Below, in pieces: positions 26,674-35,420 of a stretch of DNA of 64,000 nt; positions within the stretch are counted from its first letter, which is position 1; every line of letters starts with the position of its first letter. The position numbers and the translations under genes are program-made. The notes under the pieces are model-generated. The model was not told the DNA's origin, did no database searches, and was given only the letters and a program-made list of their open reading frames with translations. The stretch comes from an uncultured Pseudophaeobacter sp. (GTDB lineage: Bacteria; Pseudomonadota; Alphaproteobacteria; Rhodobacterales; Rhodobacteraceae). The DNA lies in contig CAJQNB010000045.1 in NCBI GenBank assembly GCA_905479575.1, forward strand, positions 1-64,000. The letters run 5' to 3'.

Positions 26674-28042
26674 GGCGCCGCAGATTTCGGGCTCCCTGCG
26701 CAACCGGCTGGCTGTGACCCTGATCGGCGGGGCCTCACTGTTGGCTCTGCTGCTGTTTCTGGTGGTCAGAAACTACGCTGCCCAAATCGCGCAACAGGGG
26801 CAAGACAGCATCCTCGGGGCCTCGGTCTCCTCTATTCTGGATGCCGCCGTGCTGAGTGATGATCAGGTGGAGATCGACTTTCCCTATGCCTCCTTTTCGA
26901 TGCTGACCACACCGGCGCATGACCGGGTATTTTACGCCATCTACCGGGATGACCAATTGCTGTCGGGCTATGCGGATCTGCCGCGGCCAGACAGTGCTGA
27001 CAGCCCCGACAGCGGCGAACGGCATTATCAAACCGCTGCGTTCATCGGCAAGCCCATCCGGATTTCAACCGCTTCGCGCACCCTGCTCGGCGCCGACGTC
27101 AAAACCCACATCACCGTTTCCGTGGCGCAGACCCAGGACGCGCTCTCGGACCGGCTGAATGCCATCTCGCGCAATGTTGCCTCCTTTGGCATGGGCTTCT
27201 TTGTGTTGGTGGTGCTGTTGTCCTTTTGGGTCACCTCCATCACCATTGCGCCGCTCAATCGCCTCGCCACCTCGGTCGCCAGGCGCGGCCCCCAGGATCT
27301 AAGCCCGGTTAGCAAACCCGTGCCCACCGAGATGCTGCCGCTGGTGGGGGCTCTCAACAGGTTAATGGCCCGGCTCAATCAATCGCTGACCCAATCCGAA
27401 GACTTCATCGCCGAGGCCGCCCATCGGGTGCGCACCCCGCTTGCCACGGTGCGTTCCTACGCCGAAACCACCCTCCAGCGGGTCGACAAAGAGCAAAACC
27501 GCCAGGCGCTCAGGTCGATGATCCGGGCCATCGACGAAAGCTCGCGCGCGGCGGGGCAACTGCTGGATCATGCCATGATCACCTTTCGCGCCGACCAGCT
27601 GGAATACCAGCAATTGGATCTGGTCGATCTGGTACAGGATCTGGTGCTGCGTCTCGCGCCGGTTGCCGAAATGAAAGACATTGATCTGCGGTTTCATGTA
27701 GATCAGCCGGTCCAATGTCAGGGCGATCCCATCCTGCTGCAAAATGCCATTCGCAACCTGATCGACAATGCCCTGAAGTATTCCCCAAGCGAAAGCACCA
27801 TAGACATTCGGGTGACCGCTCACCCCCGGCCACAGGTGGAAATCCGTGATCAGGGGCCTGGGTTTCCCCCCGATGAAATCTCCGATCTGGCCCTGCGGTT
27901 TTCACGCGGCAATAACGCAGCCGGGACAATCGGCTCAGGCCTGGGGCTGACGATTGCGCAGGATGTCGCCATTGCCCATGGTGGAAAGCTAACCCTGTCC
28001 AACCTTACAGGAGGCGGCGCATGCGTGTTATTTTCGCTCTGA
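26666..28042 (+). CDS. tctE: Sensor histidine kinase of the tricarboxylate transporter
   Basis: The 458-residue protein has an N-terminal helix (LIGGASLLALLLFLVV), a periplasmic domain of about 150 residues, a second helix (FGMGFFVLVVLLSFWVTSI), a HAMP-like linker, an H-box with His253 (AEAAHRVRTPLATV) and an ATPase domain (NAIRNLIDNALKYSP, GSGLGLTIAQDVA). It should phosphorylate TctD. Its last 22 bases overlap the start of the next gene, an extra binding protein, so the three are made together. Confidence 0.88.
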   Translation: MIEAPQISGSLRNRLAVTLIGGASLLALLLFLVVRNYAAQIAQQGQDSILGASVSSILDAAVLSDDQVEIDFPYASFSMLTTPAHDRVFYAIYRDDQLLSGYADLPRPDSADSPDSGERHYQTAAFIGKPIRISTASRTLLGADVKTHITVSVAQTQDALSDRLNAISRNVASFGMGFFVLVVLLSFWVTSITIAPLNRLATSVARRGPQDLSPVSKPVPTEMLPLVGALNRLMARLNQSLTQSEDFIAEAAHRVRTPLATVRSYAETTLQRVDKEQNRQALRSMIRAIDESSRAAGQLLDHAMITFRADQLEYQQLDLVDLVQDLVLRLAPVAEMKDIDLRFHVDQPVQCQGDPILLQNAIRNLIDNALKYSPSESTIDIRVTAHPRPQVEIRDQGPGFPPDEISDLALRFSRGNNAAGTIGSGLGLTIAQDVAIAHGGKLTLSNLTGGGACVLFSL

Positions 28043-29037
28043 TACTCGCCCTTCTGCCACTGATGACAGCTGCTCAGACCCAGAACACCTGGGAAGAGCG
28101 GGTAATGTTTCGCGGCACTAAAGGCGGCCAGACACTCAGGATTCTATCGAGTACCGACGGGTCCTTTTTTGCGCCCATCATCACCAGCTTCCTTGCCCAG
28201 CGGCCCGATCTGTCCATCGAATACTTTGTCTCGGGAACAGCTGAGATTGACCGCATTTTCCGCCAGGATCCCAGCCAGTTTGATCTGGTCATTTCCAGCG
28301 CCATGGATTTGCAGTTCAAGCTGGCCAATGATGGACATGCTTTGGCGATTGAAGATGTCACCACACCCGATTGGGCCCAGTGGCGACAAAGCCTGTTTGC
28401 CTTTACCACGGAACCCGCAGCCATTGTCATTCGGCGCGCCGATTTTGCCGGTCACCCACTGCCACAAACCCGCCAGGACTTGATCCAGGCCCTGCGCAGC
28501 CGCCCCGAGGTCTTCCGCAACAGGTTAGGGACCTACGACATTCGCCATTCCGGGCTGGGGTATCTTTTTGCCACCCAGGATGCCCGGGCCTCTGAGACCT
28601 ATTGGCGACTGATGGAGGTCATGGGCAATCTGGGCACCCATCTGTATTGCTGTTCCGGGGATATGATCACCGACCTGCAAAATGGTAAGATCGCCGTCGC
28701 CTATAATGTGCTTGGCAGCTATGCCTCCGCCCGCACCACCGACACCGATGATCTGGCCGTCATTCTGCCCGCTGATTTCCCCATCACCATGATGCGCAGC
28801 GGCTTTGTTTCCGCCAGAACCACACAGCCAGGGCACGCCGGGGATTTTATTCGCCACCTGCTCAAAATCCAGTCCGCCCCATTGGACCCCGGGGCCTTTC
28901 CCTTGCCGCCACTGATACCGGAATCCGGCTCTCCGCCCCAATCCGCAATCACGCTGGGGCCTGCCTTAATGACCTATCTGGACAGGCTCAAACGGCGCAC
29001 CTTTCTGAAAGAATGGATCAGCGCCGTTATTCAATAG
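28021..29037 (+). CDS. Periplasmic binding protein coupled to tctDE
   Basis: The 338-residue protein has a signal peptide (VIFALILALLPLMTAAQT) and an iron/carboxylate-type ABC binding-protein fold (TLRILSSTDGSFFAPIITSF, RHSGLGYLFATQ). AGGAGG lies six bases before its ATG, inside the end of tctE, so translation is coupled to the kinase. No ABC permease or ATPase is near. It may therefore be a ligand co-sensor for TctE rather than a transport component; this is inferred from gene order alone. Confidence 0.75.
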   Translation: MRVIFALILALLPLMTAAQTQNTWEERVMFRGTKGGQTLRILSSTDGSFFAPIITSFLAQRPDLSIEYFVSGTAEIDRIFRQDPSQFDLVISSAMDLQFKLANDGHALAIEDVTTPDWAQWRQSLFAFTTEPAAIVIRRADFAGHPLPQTRQDLIQALRSRPEVFRNRLGTYDIRHSGLGYLFATQDARASETYWRLMEVMGNLGTHLYCCSGDMITDLQNGKIAVAYNVLGSYASARTTDTDDLAVILPADFPITMMRSGFVSARTTQPGHAGDFIRHLLKIQSAPLDPGAFPLPPLIPESGSPPQSAITLGPALMTYLDRLKRRTFLKEWISAVIQ

Positions 29038-29071
29038 ATGGCCCTAAGGAAAGAACGGCCCTACCGGTAGG

Positions 29072-29956
29072 TCAGGTTCCGATAAAATCTGCGCGCCGTT
29101 CCTGCAGGGCGGCGTGCAGATAATCCACCAGCAGGCGCACGCGTAAAACCCGGCGCAGATCACCATGCAACAGCAACCAGGTAGAACGGTCCTGGTTCAG
29201 TTCTGTGCCCGGCACCCGCTGCAATTCGGGGAACTCTTTTTGCACCCAGCTGGCCAGAAAGGTCATCCCGGCCCCAGCCCGCGCCATGTGCAAATGCATC
29301 TGCGGGTCGGGAATGGCGTGGCGTATCTTGGCCTCGGGAAAAGGCGAGCTGGCGATCATGTCCAACAGGCTTGGTTCCGCCCCATAGCCGATCCAGCTCA
29401 ACCCCTGGCCCTTTGGCCCGGCGCCGGGCAAGACCCGTTCGATATAGTCCCGCGCCGCATATATCCCCAGCGACAGTGGGAACAGGCGACGGCCAACTGC
29501 CGCGTCCTCGACCTGCAGAACATGGCGGATCGAGACATCGGTTTCGTGGTTTTCAATGGACTCGATGCCAAAGGACAGGCTCAGATCAATGTGAATATCC
29601 GGGTAGAGCTTGCTGAATTCGGCGAGGATCGGCGCCAAAAGATAATGCGCCGTCATCGGATCCGCAGACAGGCGCACCCTCCCGGTCGCCTCCCGGTCCA
29701 ACCCTTGCACCGCATTACACCCTTTGAGCAAAGTCGCCTCTGCCTCCAGCGCTTGCGGCAGCAGCGCCCGCCCGGCGGCGGTCAAATGCAGCCCATCACC
29801 GCCGCGGCGAAACAGTTGCACCCGCAGCCCGGCCTCCAGGGCCTCTACCTGACGGCGCAGGGTGGCATGGGTGCTGTCGATGGCCTCTGCTGCGGCCCGA
29901 AGCGAGCCATGCCTGGCGACAGCCAAAAAGGCGGGGAGCGGTTTCCAATCTAACAT
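29072..29956 (-). CDS. LysR-family transcriptional regulator
   Basis: The 294-residue protein has the N-terminal winged helix of LysR proteins (LPAFLAVARHGSLRAAAEAI, ATLRRQVEALEAGLRVQLF) and a periplasmic-binding-like effector domain. The ATG at 29956 gives the standard family length. It is divergent from a quinone-oxidoreductase-like gene, its most likely target. Confidence 0.85.
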   Translation of the reverse strand: MLDWKPLPAFLAVARHGSLRAAAEAIDSTHATLRRQVEALEAGLRVQLFRRGGDGLHLTAAGRALLPQALEAEATLLKGCNAVQGLDREATGRVRLSADPMTAHYLLAPILAEFSKLYPDIHIDLSLSFGIESIENHETDVSIRHVLQVEDAAVGRRLFPLSLGIYAARDYIERVLPGAGPKGQGLSWIGYGAEPSLLDMIASSPFPEAKIRHAIPDPQMHLHMARAGAGMTFLASWVQKEFPELQRVPGTELNQDRSTWLLLHGDLRRVLRVRLLVDYLHAALQERRADFIGT

Positions 29957-30057
29957 GCCGGAACATTATCAATCCACACCGGATCACTTCAAGCCATTTT
30001 CGGAACGCAAATAATCCGCCATGCAGCCCCCGAACTCCGACTGAGTAAGGCAGAGCG

Positions 30058-31128
30058 ATGACAAAAACATATCATGCATGGGCGATCCCGCGCTACGGCT
30101 GCCCTGAGGTGCTGGAGCCGGTGACCCCGCCGCGACAACCCCCAACGGGGCGGCAACTGCAGATCGAGATCAAGGCCTCCGCCGTGACCCGTGCGGATTG
30201 CATGATGCGCGCAGGCGTGCCGCGATTTGCCCGCGCCTTCCTTGGCTTGTCGCGCCCGCGCAACAATCTGGTTGGCACCGGCCTGTCCGGTGTGATCACC
30301 GCAATCGGCCCTGGGGTCAAACGCTTTGCTGTTGGCGATGCCGTCTTTGGAGAAAGCGGTCTTTCGTTTGGAGCCAATGCCAGCCATATCCGCCTGGAAG
30401 AGGACGCGCTGCTGCTGCAGAAACCCGACAGCCTGCCCCATGCACAGGCCAGCACACTTTGTGATGGGCCTTTGACCTCGCTGCATTTTCTGACGCAGGT
30501 GGCCCAGCTGCACCCCGGCCAGCGCCTGCTGGTGCTGGGGGGCTCTGGCAGCTTGGGCAGTGCGGCCATCCAGATCGCCCGCCATCTGGGCGCCGAAGTC
30601 ACCGCCACCTGCAGCACCCGCAACGCAGCGCAGGTCAGCGCTCTGGGGGCCCAGCAGGTGATTGACTACACCCGGCTTGATATCGCGGACACGGCCGAAA
30701 CATTTGACGTGATCTATGACACCCTAGGGGCATCTTCTTTTGGGCGGCTCAAGCACAATCTGGCAGCGGGCGGGCGGTATCTCTGTCCGGTTCTGGACGG
30801 AAAACTGCTTGGCGCTGCGCTGGCGACCTGGCTCTGGGGGGGACGCAGGGCACAGTTTTCAGCGGCGGGCCTGCAGCCCGTGCACCAGCTGCGGGACTTG
30901 CTGACCCAGCTGCTGGTGCTGACGCGCAGTGGCGTTTTGACACCTCTCATGGACCGGCACTATGGGTTGGACGAGCTGATCGCCGCCCATCGTTACGTGG
31001 ACACCGGGCGCAAGGTTGGCAATGTCGTGGTGATGGGATCAAGACCCGGATCAACGACCCAATCGCAGCCACTGCCAGCCCCGCCGCCCCCGGCCATCCC
31101 CGGTGCGAAGAACCGGGACCAGGGTTAG
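30058..31128 (+). CDS. NAD(P)-dependent alcohol dehydrogenase / quinone oxidoreductase family
   Basis: The 356-residue medium-chain dehydrogenase has a GTGLSGVITAIGPGVKRFAVGD segment and a nucleotide-binding LVLGGSGSLGSAAIQIARHLG. It lacks the cysteine cluster of zinc-structural ADHs, which points to the zinc-free quinone-oxidoreductase branch. An AAGGCAG lies before ATG at 30058. The C-terminal 25 residues are proline-rich (PLPAPPPPAIPG), which is odd for the family and may be a read-through extension. Its stop overlaps that of convergent comE. Confidence 0.8.
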   Translation: MTKTYHAWAIPRYGCPEVLEPVTPPRQPPTGRQLQIEIKASAVTRADCMMRAGVPRFARAFLGLSRPRNNLVGTGLSGVITAIGPGVKRFAVGDAVFGESGLSFGANASHIRLEEDALLLQKPDSLPHAQASTLCDGPLTSLHFLTQVAQLHPGQRLLVLGGSGSLGSAAIQIARHLGAEVTATCSTRNAAQVSALGAQQVIDYTRLDIADTAETFDVIYDTLGASSFGRLKHNLAAGGRYLCPVLDGKLLGAALATWLWGGRRAQFSAAGLQPVHQLRDLLTQLLVLTRSGVLTPLMDRHYGLDELIAAHRYVDTGRKVGNVVVMGSRPGSTTQSQPLPAPPPPAIPGAKNRDQG

Positions 31129-31679
31129 GCCTGCACTGCCTTCATGAACCGATCCCGGATCACCACAGGGTCAAGCGGGATCACCGGCATCTTGGCATTA
31201 CCACTGTCACATTTGACCACCAGAACCGTTGCCTTACCGGCCTCTAACGCCTGTTTCAGCGCCGCGCCGGTGTCGACGTCCTGGACCTCAACCACTCTGT
31301 CACAGCCTGCGGCCCGTGCCATACCGGCAAGACAGGTTTTTTTGCCGGTATAGGTCGGCTGATCCCCGGTCGAGCCATAAGAGCCATTGTCGATGATCAT
31401 CAGAATATAATTGGGCGGCGCGTTATTGCCGATTGTTGGCAGGGTGCCCAGGTTGGTCAGCACCGAGCCATCGCCATCAATCACCACCACCGGTTTAGGC
31501 TGCGCCAGCGCGAGCCCCAGGCCAATCGAAGAGGCCAGCCCCATGGTGCCAAGCATATAGAAATTGCTTGGTTGATCGTCGATGGCGTGAAGTTCCTGGC
31601 TGGGAATGCCGATATTACAGACGACGAGCTGATCCCGCAGCAAGGGCGCGATCTCGGAAAGGATTTCAGAACGGATCAT
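31125..31679 (-). CDS. comE: Sulfopyruvate decarboxylase, beta (TPP-binding) subunit
   Basis: The 184-residue subunit has the thiamine-diphosphate motif VVVIDGDGS (Asp68-Ser72) ending with Asn98 in IDNGSYGSTG, and an N-terminal GTMGLASSIGLGLALA segment. With the alpha subunit it should convert 3-sulfopyruvate to sulfoacetaldehyde, a step in DHPS/sulfolactate catabolism in roseobacters and in coenzyme M synthesis in methanogens. Phosphonopyruvate decarboxylase is the close alternative, but that is usually a single chain. Overlaps comD by 4 bases. Confidence 0.8.
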   Translation of the reverse strand: MIRSEILSEIAPLLRDQLVVCNIGIPSQELHAIDDQPSNFYMLGTMGLASSIGLGLALAQPKPVVVIDGDGSVLTNLGTLPTIGNNAPPNYILMIIDNGSYGSTGDQPTYTGKKTCLAGMARAAGCDRVVEVQDVDTGAALKQALEAGKATVLVVKCDSGNAKMPVIPLDPVVIRDRFMKAVQA

Positions 31680-32191
31680 TGTTCGCCATAGCCTCCCCAG
31701 AAATTGGCATCGGTTAGGATGGCCACTGGTTTATTGCACATGAAGGTGTGTTTCAGGATCATGTCGAACTCCTCCACGTCGGACTGTTTGTGGAAATGAT
31801 AGGTCGGAATATTCAACTGCGCCAACAGGGCCTTGGTGTGCAGCGCCATCTCGACCTGACAGGCCACCGGTTCACGCAGCTCACCGCGATAGGAGATCAG
31901 CATCGGCAGGGGCATCCGGTAGTATTGGATCAAGGTCGCCAGCGTATTGATGGTCACCCCGATCGCCGTGTTCTGCATGATGATTGCCGGACGCTTGCCC
32001 CCCATCCAGGCTCCGGCACACAGCCCCATGCCCTCGTCCTCTTTGTTGGCGGGAATATGAAAAACCTCGTCGCGCGTCTCAACTTCCTCGATCACCCCGG
32101 CCAGCTGTTTGCAGGGAACTGTGGTGACAAATGAAATGTCGTTGGCAACAAGATCATCCACGATTTTCTTGTCGATGTTCATTTTGGACAT
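31676..32191 (-). CDS. comD: Sulfopyruvate decarboxylase, alpha subunit
   Basis: The 171-residue subunit matches the PYR domain of thiamine-diphosphate decarboxylases, with VTTVPCKQLAGVIEE, ANKEDEGMGLCAGAWMGGKR and MQNTAIGVTINTL; the glutamate in NKEDEG activates the cofactor. AAGGAAAGG stands before ATG at 32191; ATG at 32182 is a weaker choice. No sulfoacetaldehyde acetyltransferase (xsc) gene is near, so the rest of the route lies elsewhere. Confidence 0.8.
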   Translation of the reverse strand: MSKMNIDKKIVDDLVANDISFVTTVPCKQLAGVIEEVETRDEVFHIPANKEDEGMGLCAGAWMGGKRPAIIMQNTAIGVTINTLATLIQYYRMPLPMLISYRGELREPVACQVEMALHTKALLAQLNIPTYHFHKQSDVEEFDMILKHTFMCNKPVAILTDANFWGGYGEQ

Positions 32192-32378
32192 GCCTTTCCT
32201 TGAGCCCTTCCCCCTTGCTCTACCACAAGTTCTGCCCGGTGGCATCGTTTCACACCTCCAGGCTCGGGGATCTATGGTCCCACATCTGGCTTCAGAGCCA
32301 TCTTGTCACAGTCGGTTTTCATGCTACGCTTTGCCTGTTCTGAGGCCAGAATTTCGGCCTATATTGAGGAGTTTTTTT

Positions 32379-32975
32379 ATGAGTAGTTTGAAACGAATTG
32401 CGATCTCAGCCCCCCTGGTTGCCCTGTTTTCCCTTGCACAGTCGCCTGCTTTTGCTGGCGGTGATGGGGGTGGGGTCGGTGCCTCATACGGGCTAAGCAA
32501 CGCTGCAACCAAATCTGTGGTGAATACACTGTCACGGGGGACATCACGTTGCAGGAAACAACCCGCCGCCTACCGCTACGATTGCTATCGCTGGGTTTAC
32601 CGGCGCGCCGCAAACCAGTTGCGAACCAATGACGCCTATTCCGAAGCCCAGCAAGCGCTGGAACAGGTCGAACGCAGCCTGGAAGCGGTGATTGCACAGA
32701 ACCGCGACACCACGCAGCCCAAACGCAGGCGTGCTCTTGAAACCTATACGCCGGTCAAACCCGCCGCCATCCCAAGGGTAAAGCGCGCCACCATACAGGC
32801 GTTGGAAAAGGCCGAAACCATTTTGCTGCGGTCACCCACAAACAAACAAGAGCATTACACCCGCATCGCAGAAGCGATAAATTCCAACAAGGTTCTGTTG
32901 CGCTCTGCCCTGTTGCCGGGCGGCATGATCCGTTTGGCTCAGACCTTGGTCTCAGGCTTTCTGCGCCACGGCTGA
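32379..32975 (+). CDS. Exported protein of unknown function
   Basis: The 198-residue protein has a signal peptide (SAPLVALFSLAQSPAFAGG), a glycine-rich mature start (GGDGGGVGASYG), two cysteines (SRCRK, YDCYRW) that could form a disulfide, and a long basic helical region. TGAGGAG precedes ATG at 32379. I do not recognise a family. It is divergent from comD with no functional link visible. Confidence 0.7.
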   Translation: MSSLKRIAISAPLVALFSLAQSPAFAGGDGGGVGASYGLSNAATKSVVNTLSRGTSRCRKQPAAYRYDCYRWVYRRAANQLRTNDAYSEAQQALEQVERSLEAVIAQNRDTTQPKRRRALETYTPVKPAAIPRVKRATIQALEKAETILLRSPTNKQEHYTRIAEAINSNKVLLRSALLPGGMIRLAQTLVSGFLRHG

Positions 32976-33117
32976 CGCGCTGCCACCAGCGCCCCTACAG
33001 CCTGAGACATCCCAGCGCGCAATGACCTGACGGGCGCGGCGGCAAAGCAAAACCTCTGCCGCCGCCCTTACCTTGCAGCCTGTGCAACGCCACAGGCCCA
33101 AGAAAAGGCCGATAGCG

Positions 33118-33528
33118 TTACCGGACCACATGCACCGCACAGGCTGCATGGCGCACCACCTGGCTGGCAGTGGAGCCCAGCAGCAAATCCTGCATGCCTG
33201 GACGGTGAGATGAGATAATCACCAGATCGGGTTTGTTTGTCTCTGCCCAGTCAAGAATGGAACGCCCTGAGTGGCCTTCTATGACCAGGCTGCTGGCAGC
33301 GTTTGGCAGGGTTTTGGCGAGAGCAGCCAGCTCGGCCTCCAGCGCCTTGCGGGTTTCTGCCATATAGTCAGCGGACATATAGGAAATCGCATAGGCCGGA
33401 ACCTGTTCGACCACATGCAACAGCGTGATCTTGGCCTCTGGTGTGGCCAAGATCTGCGCCAGCTTAAGCGATGCTGAGACATCCCGGTCTGGGTCAAACG
33501 AAATTGGTACGAGAATATTATGATACAT
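33118..33528 (-). CDS. Universal stress protein (UspA family)
   Basis: The 136-residue protein begins MYHNILVPISFDPDRDVSAS and has the G-2X-G-9X-G type nucleotide loop GHSGRSILDWAETNKPDLVI, then SSHRPGMQDLLLGSTASQVVRHAACAV. This is a single ATP-binding Usp domain, cytoplasmic. It stands alone. A GC-rich inverted repeat at 33036-33065, without a T-run, lies between it and the convergent exported-protein gene. Confidence 0.85.
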   Translation of the reverse strand: MYHNILVPISFDPDRDVSASLKLAQILATPEAKITLLHVVEQVPAYAISYMSADYMAETRKALEAELAALAKTLPNAASSLVIEGHSGRSILDWAETNKPDLVIISSHRPGMQDLLLGSTASQVVRHAACAVHVVR

Positions 33529-33639
33529 GAAAAGCCTCCTTGGCTACTCGCCTAAATCAAAGCATGACCCCGGATCATCCTATGGACCTTGATCCAAATC
33601 AGGGGTTTTGCCCTTTGTGAATGTGTCCCGACCTTGAGG

Positions 33640-33966
33640 TCAAACCGCCTCAAATGTCGCTGCGACCTCATACATGACAGGCTCGAAACTGCGGCACAAC
33701 TCATTGATTTTCCGGTTGCGCTCGCGCATCTCTGCGGAGCGTAGCATCGCCATAAAATCCTCGCGGCGGCGCCATTGTGAATAGTTTGCAATCCGCGTTT
33801 GGGCGTCATTCACATGCAGCCCCGCAGCAATAAATCCGGGCTGTTTCGATATGAACGCGCCATAGGCATCCGTGAGCGCATCCAAGAGATCCTGGCAGGT
33901 TCCCGGCGTCATTTCAAAGGTCGTGATAACCGTTTGGATCTCCGCACCATCGGTAATTTTAGGCAT
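33640..33966 (-). CDS. Antibiotic-biosynthesis-monooxygenase (ABM) domain protein
   Basis: The 108-residue protein is a single ferredoxin-like ABM domain, with QTVITTFEMTPGTCQDLLDAL, an ISKQPGFIAAGLHV core and NYSQWRRREDFMAML. Members are small heme-degrading or quinol-oxidising enzymes or simple dimeric binding proteins. Start at 33966 (MPKITDG) fits the fold. No genomic clue to its substrate. Confidence 0.72.
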   Translation of the reverse strand: MPKITDGAEIQTVITTFEMTPGTCQDLLDALTDAYGAFISKQPGFIAAGLHVNDAQTRIANYSQWRRREDFMAMLRSAEMRERNRKINELCRSFEPVMYEVAATFEAV

Positions 33967-34112
33967 TGGCTTCTCCCTGGTTGTTTCGCTACCTGTGACA
34001 AGCCTACGATGATTACGCTGAGAAACGGACTCGTTTTTCCGCAAACGATTGCCAGCGTGGGATGATCACACGTATAACAAGATCATGCTACCGACAACTC
34101 TCCGATAAGGCC

Positions 34113-34814
34113 ATGCTCCGCCCTGCACATCTGGTTCTGGCGCTTTGGGCCACAAGCCTGCCACTGGCTGCCAGTGCCGGAGCCTGGAAGCGCCCTGTGG
34201 ATACCGGCTTTGCCGCGACCAGCTTTACCCTGCGCAGATCTGACCAGGGGTTGGTAAGCGAGTTTGGCTATTACCGGGATTTTGGCCTCTCCGCGCGGTT
34301 TGATCTGGGCATTGATCTGAACCAACAGGACAGCCAATCCGGTCATGTCCTGATCTTTGCCCGCCTGCCTCTGCGCCAGGGGGCGGACAATACCCAAATC
34401 GCCGCCGAATTCGCACTTGGTGGCAATCACACCAACCTGCAATGGCACCCGATGTACCGGCTCACCCTGTCTGCCGGACGCAGCAAGCCCACCCGGATCG
34501 GGACGCTATGGGGCTCCCTAGATCTGAGTGTTGAACAGCGCGGCGACGCGGCCCACCCCCTGGGGAAACTGGACGCCAGTTTTGGCATAGATACCAACCG
34601 CGCACTCTCACCGCTTTTGCAGATTGAAACCAGCTTTGGCCAGGGGACCGATTTTGCCTACGCCATCACGCCTGGCCTGCGCATCAAGCTTGCTGGCCTG
34701 TCCTTTGCCAAGAAGCCCATATTCGAAACCAGCGAGCTGACCATCGGGCTTGAATATCGGCGTGCAAACACGCAGAGTCTGGGCCTCAAGATAGCCCTGT
34801 GGCAGCGCTTCTGA
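34113..34814 (+). CDS. Exported protein, probably an outer-membrane beta-barrel
   Basis: The 233-residue protein has a signal peptide (LVLALWATSLPLAASAGAW), then many short alternating stretches (SEFGYYRDFGLSARFDLGI and similar) ending in an aromatic residue (ALWQRF, terminal Phe), the usual mark of outer-membrane barrels. AAGG before ATG at 34113 favours it over the upstream start at 34062. No family recognised. Confidence 0.65.
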   Translation: MLRPAHLVLALWATSLPLAASAGAWKRPVDTGFAATSFTLRRSDQGLVSEFGYYRDFGLSARFDLGIDLNQQDSQSGHVLIFARLPLRQGADNTQIAAEFALGGNHTNLQWHPMYRLTLSAGRSKPTRIGTLWGSLDLSVEQRGDAAHPLGKLDASFGIDTNRALSPLLQIETSFGQGTDFAYAITPGLRIKLAGLSFAKKPIFETSELTIGLEYRRANTQSLGLKIALWQRF

Positions 34815-34896
34815 CCCAGGCCCTCGCCAGATTTGGCCCCGCTCCCCCGATCCCAAAATTCCTGACGCAAGTTCCTCAGCCCAAAAGACTGGTGCC

Positions 34897-35412
34897 ATGA
34901 CATCGATCCCCCCACAGGCCACCCCGAACACAAACCCGATCCGCCCGACCGACGATGAGGCCCGCGCCTTGGCGCAAAGCCTGATGAGCCAAGCCCGCTT
35001 TGCCGCTCTGGCCACGCTGGATAGCAGCGGCAGCCCGCTGGTAACGCGGGTTGCCTTTGGCCTGTGCGCTGCAGGCCAACCAATCAGCCTGATGTCCAGC
35101 CTCGCCCAACACAGCCAGAACCTGGCAGCCAACCCCGCCTGTTCACTGCTGGTCGGAGAGCCCAGCCCAACGGGAGACCCGCTCACCCATCCCCGGCTTA
35201 GTCTGGTTGGCACGGCGCAGTTTGTCAGCAACCAAAGCTCGGAACATCAGGAAATGGCCACGCATTACCTGCGCAGCCATCCAAAATCCAAACTCTACAT
35301 TGGCTTTACGGATTTCTCTTTTGTCCGTTTTTCTGTGCGGCTGGGCAATCTGAACGGCGGTTTTGGTAAGGCTTTCACCCTTACGCCAGACGACCTGTCC
35401 CCTCCCAGCTAG
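34897..35412 (+). CDS. Pyridoxamine-5'-phosphate-oxidase-like (HugZ-type) flavin/heme protein
   Basis: The 171-residue protein has a split-barrel domain with ARALAQSLMSQARFAALATL, DSSGSPLVTRVAFG and a SLAQHSQNLAANPACSLLVG core, as in HugZ-type proteins. The C-terminal heme-oxygenase-like extension of full HugZ is absent, so it may be a flavin-binding reductase or oxidase. It is convergent with the beta-helix gene, 8 bases apart. Confidence 0.7.
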   Translation: MTSIPPQATPNTNPIRPTDDEARALAQSLMSQARFAALATLDSSGSPLVTRVAFGLCAAGQPISLMSSLAQHSQNLAANPACSLLVGEPSPTGDPLTHPRLSLVGTAQFVSNQSSEHQEMATHYLRSHPKSKLYIGFTDFSFVRFSVRLGNLNGGFGKAFTLTPDDLSPPS

Positions 35413-35420
35413 GTTCTGGC

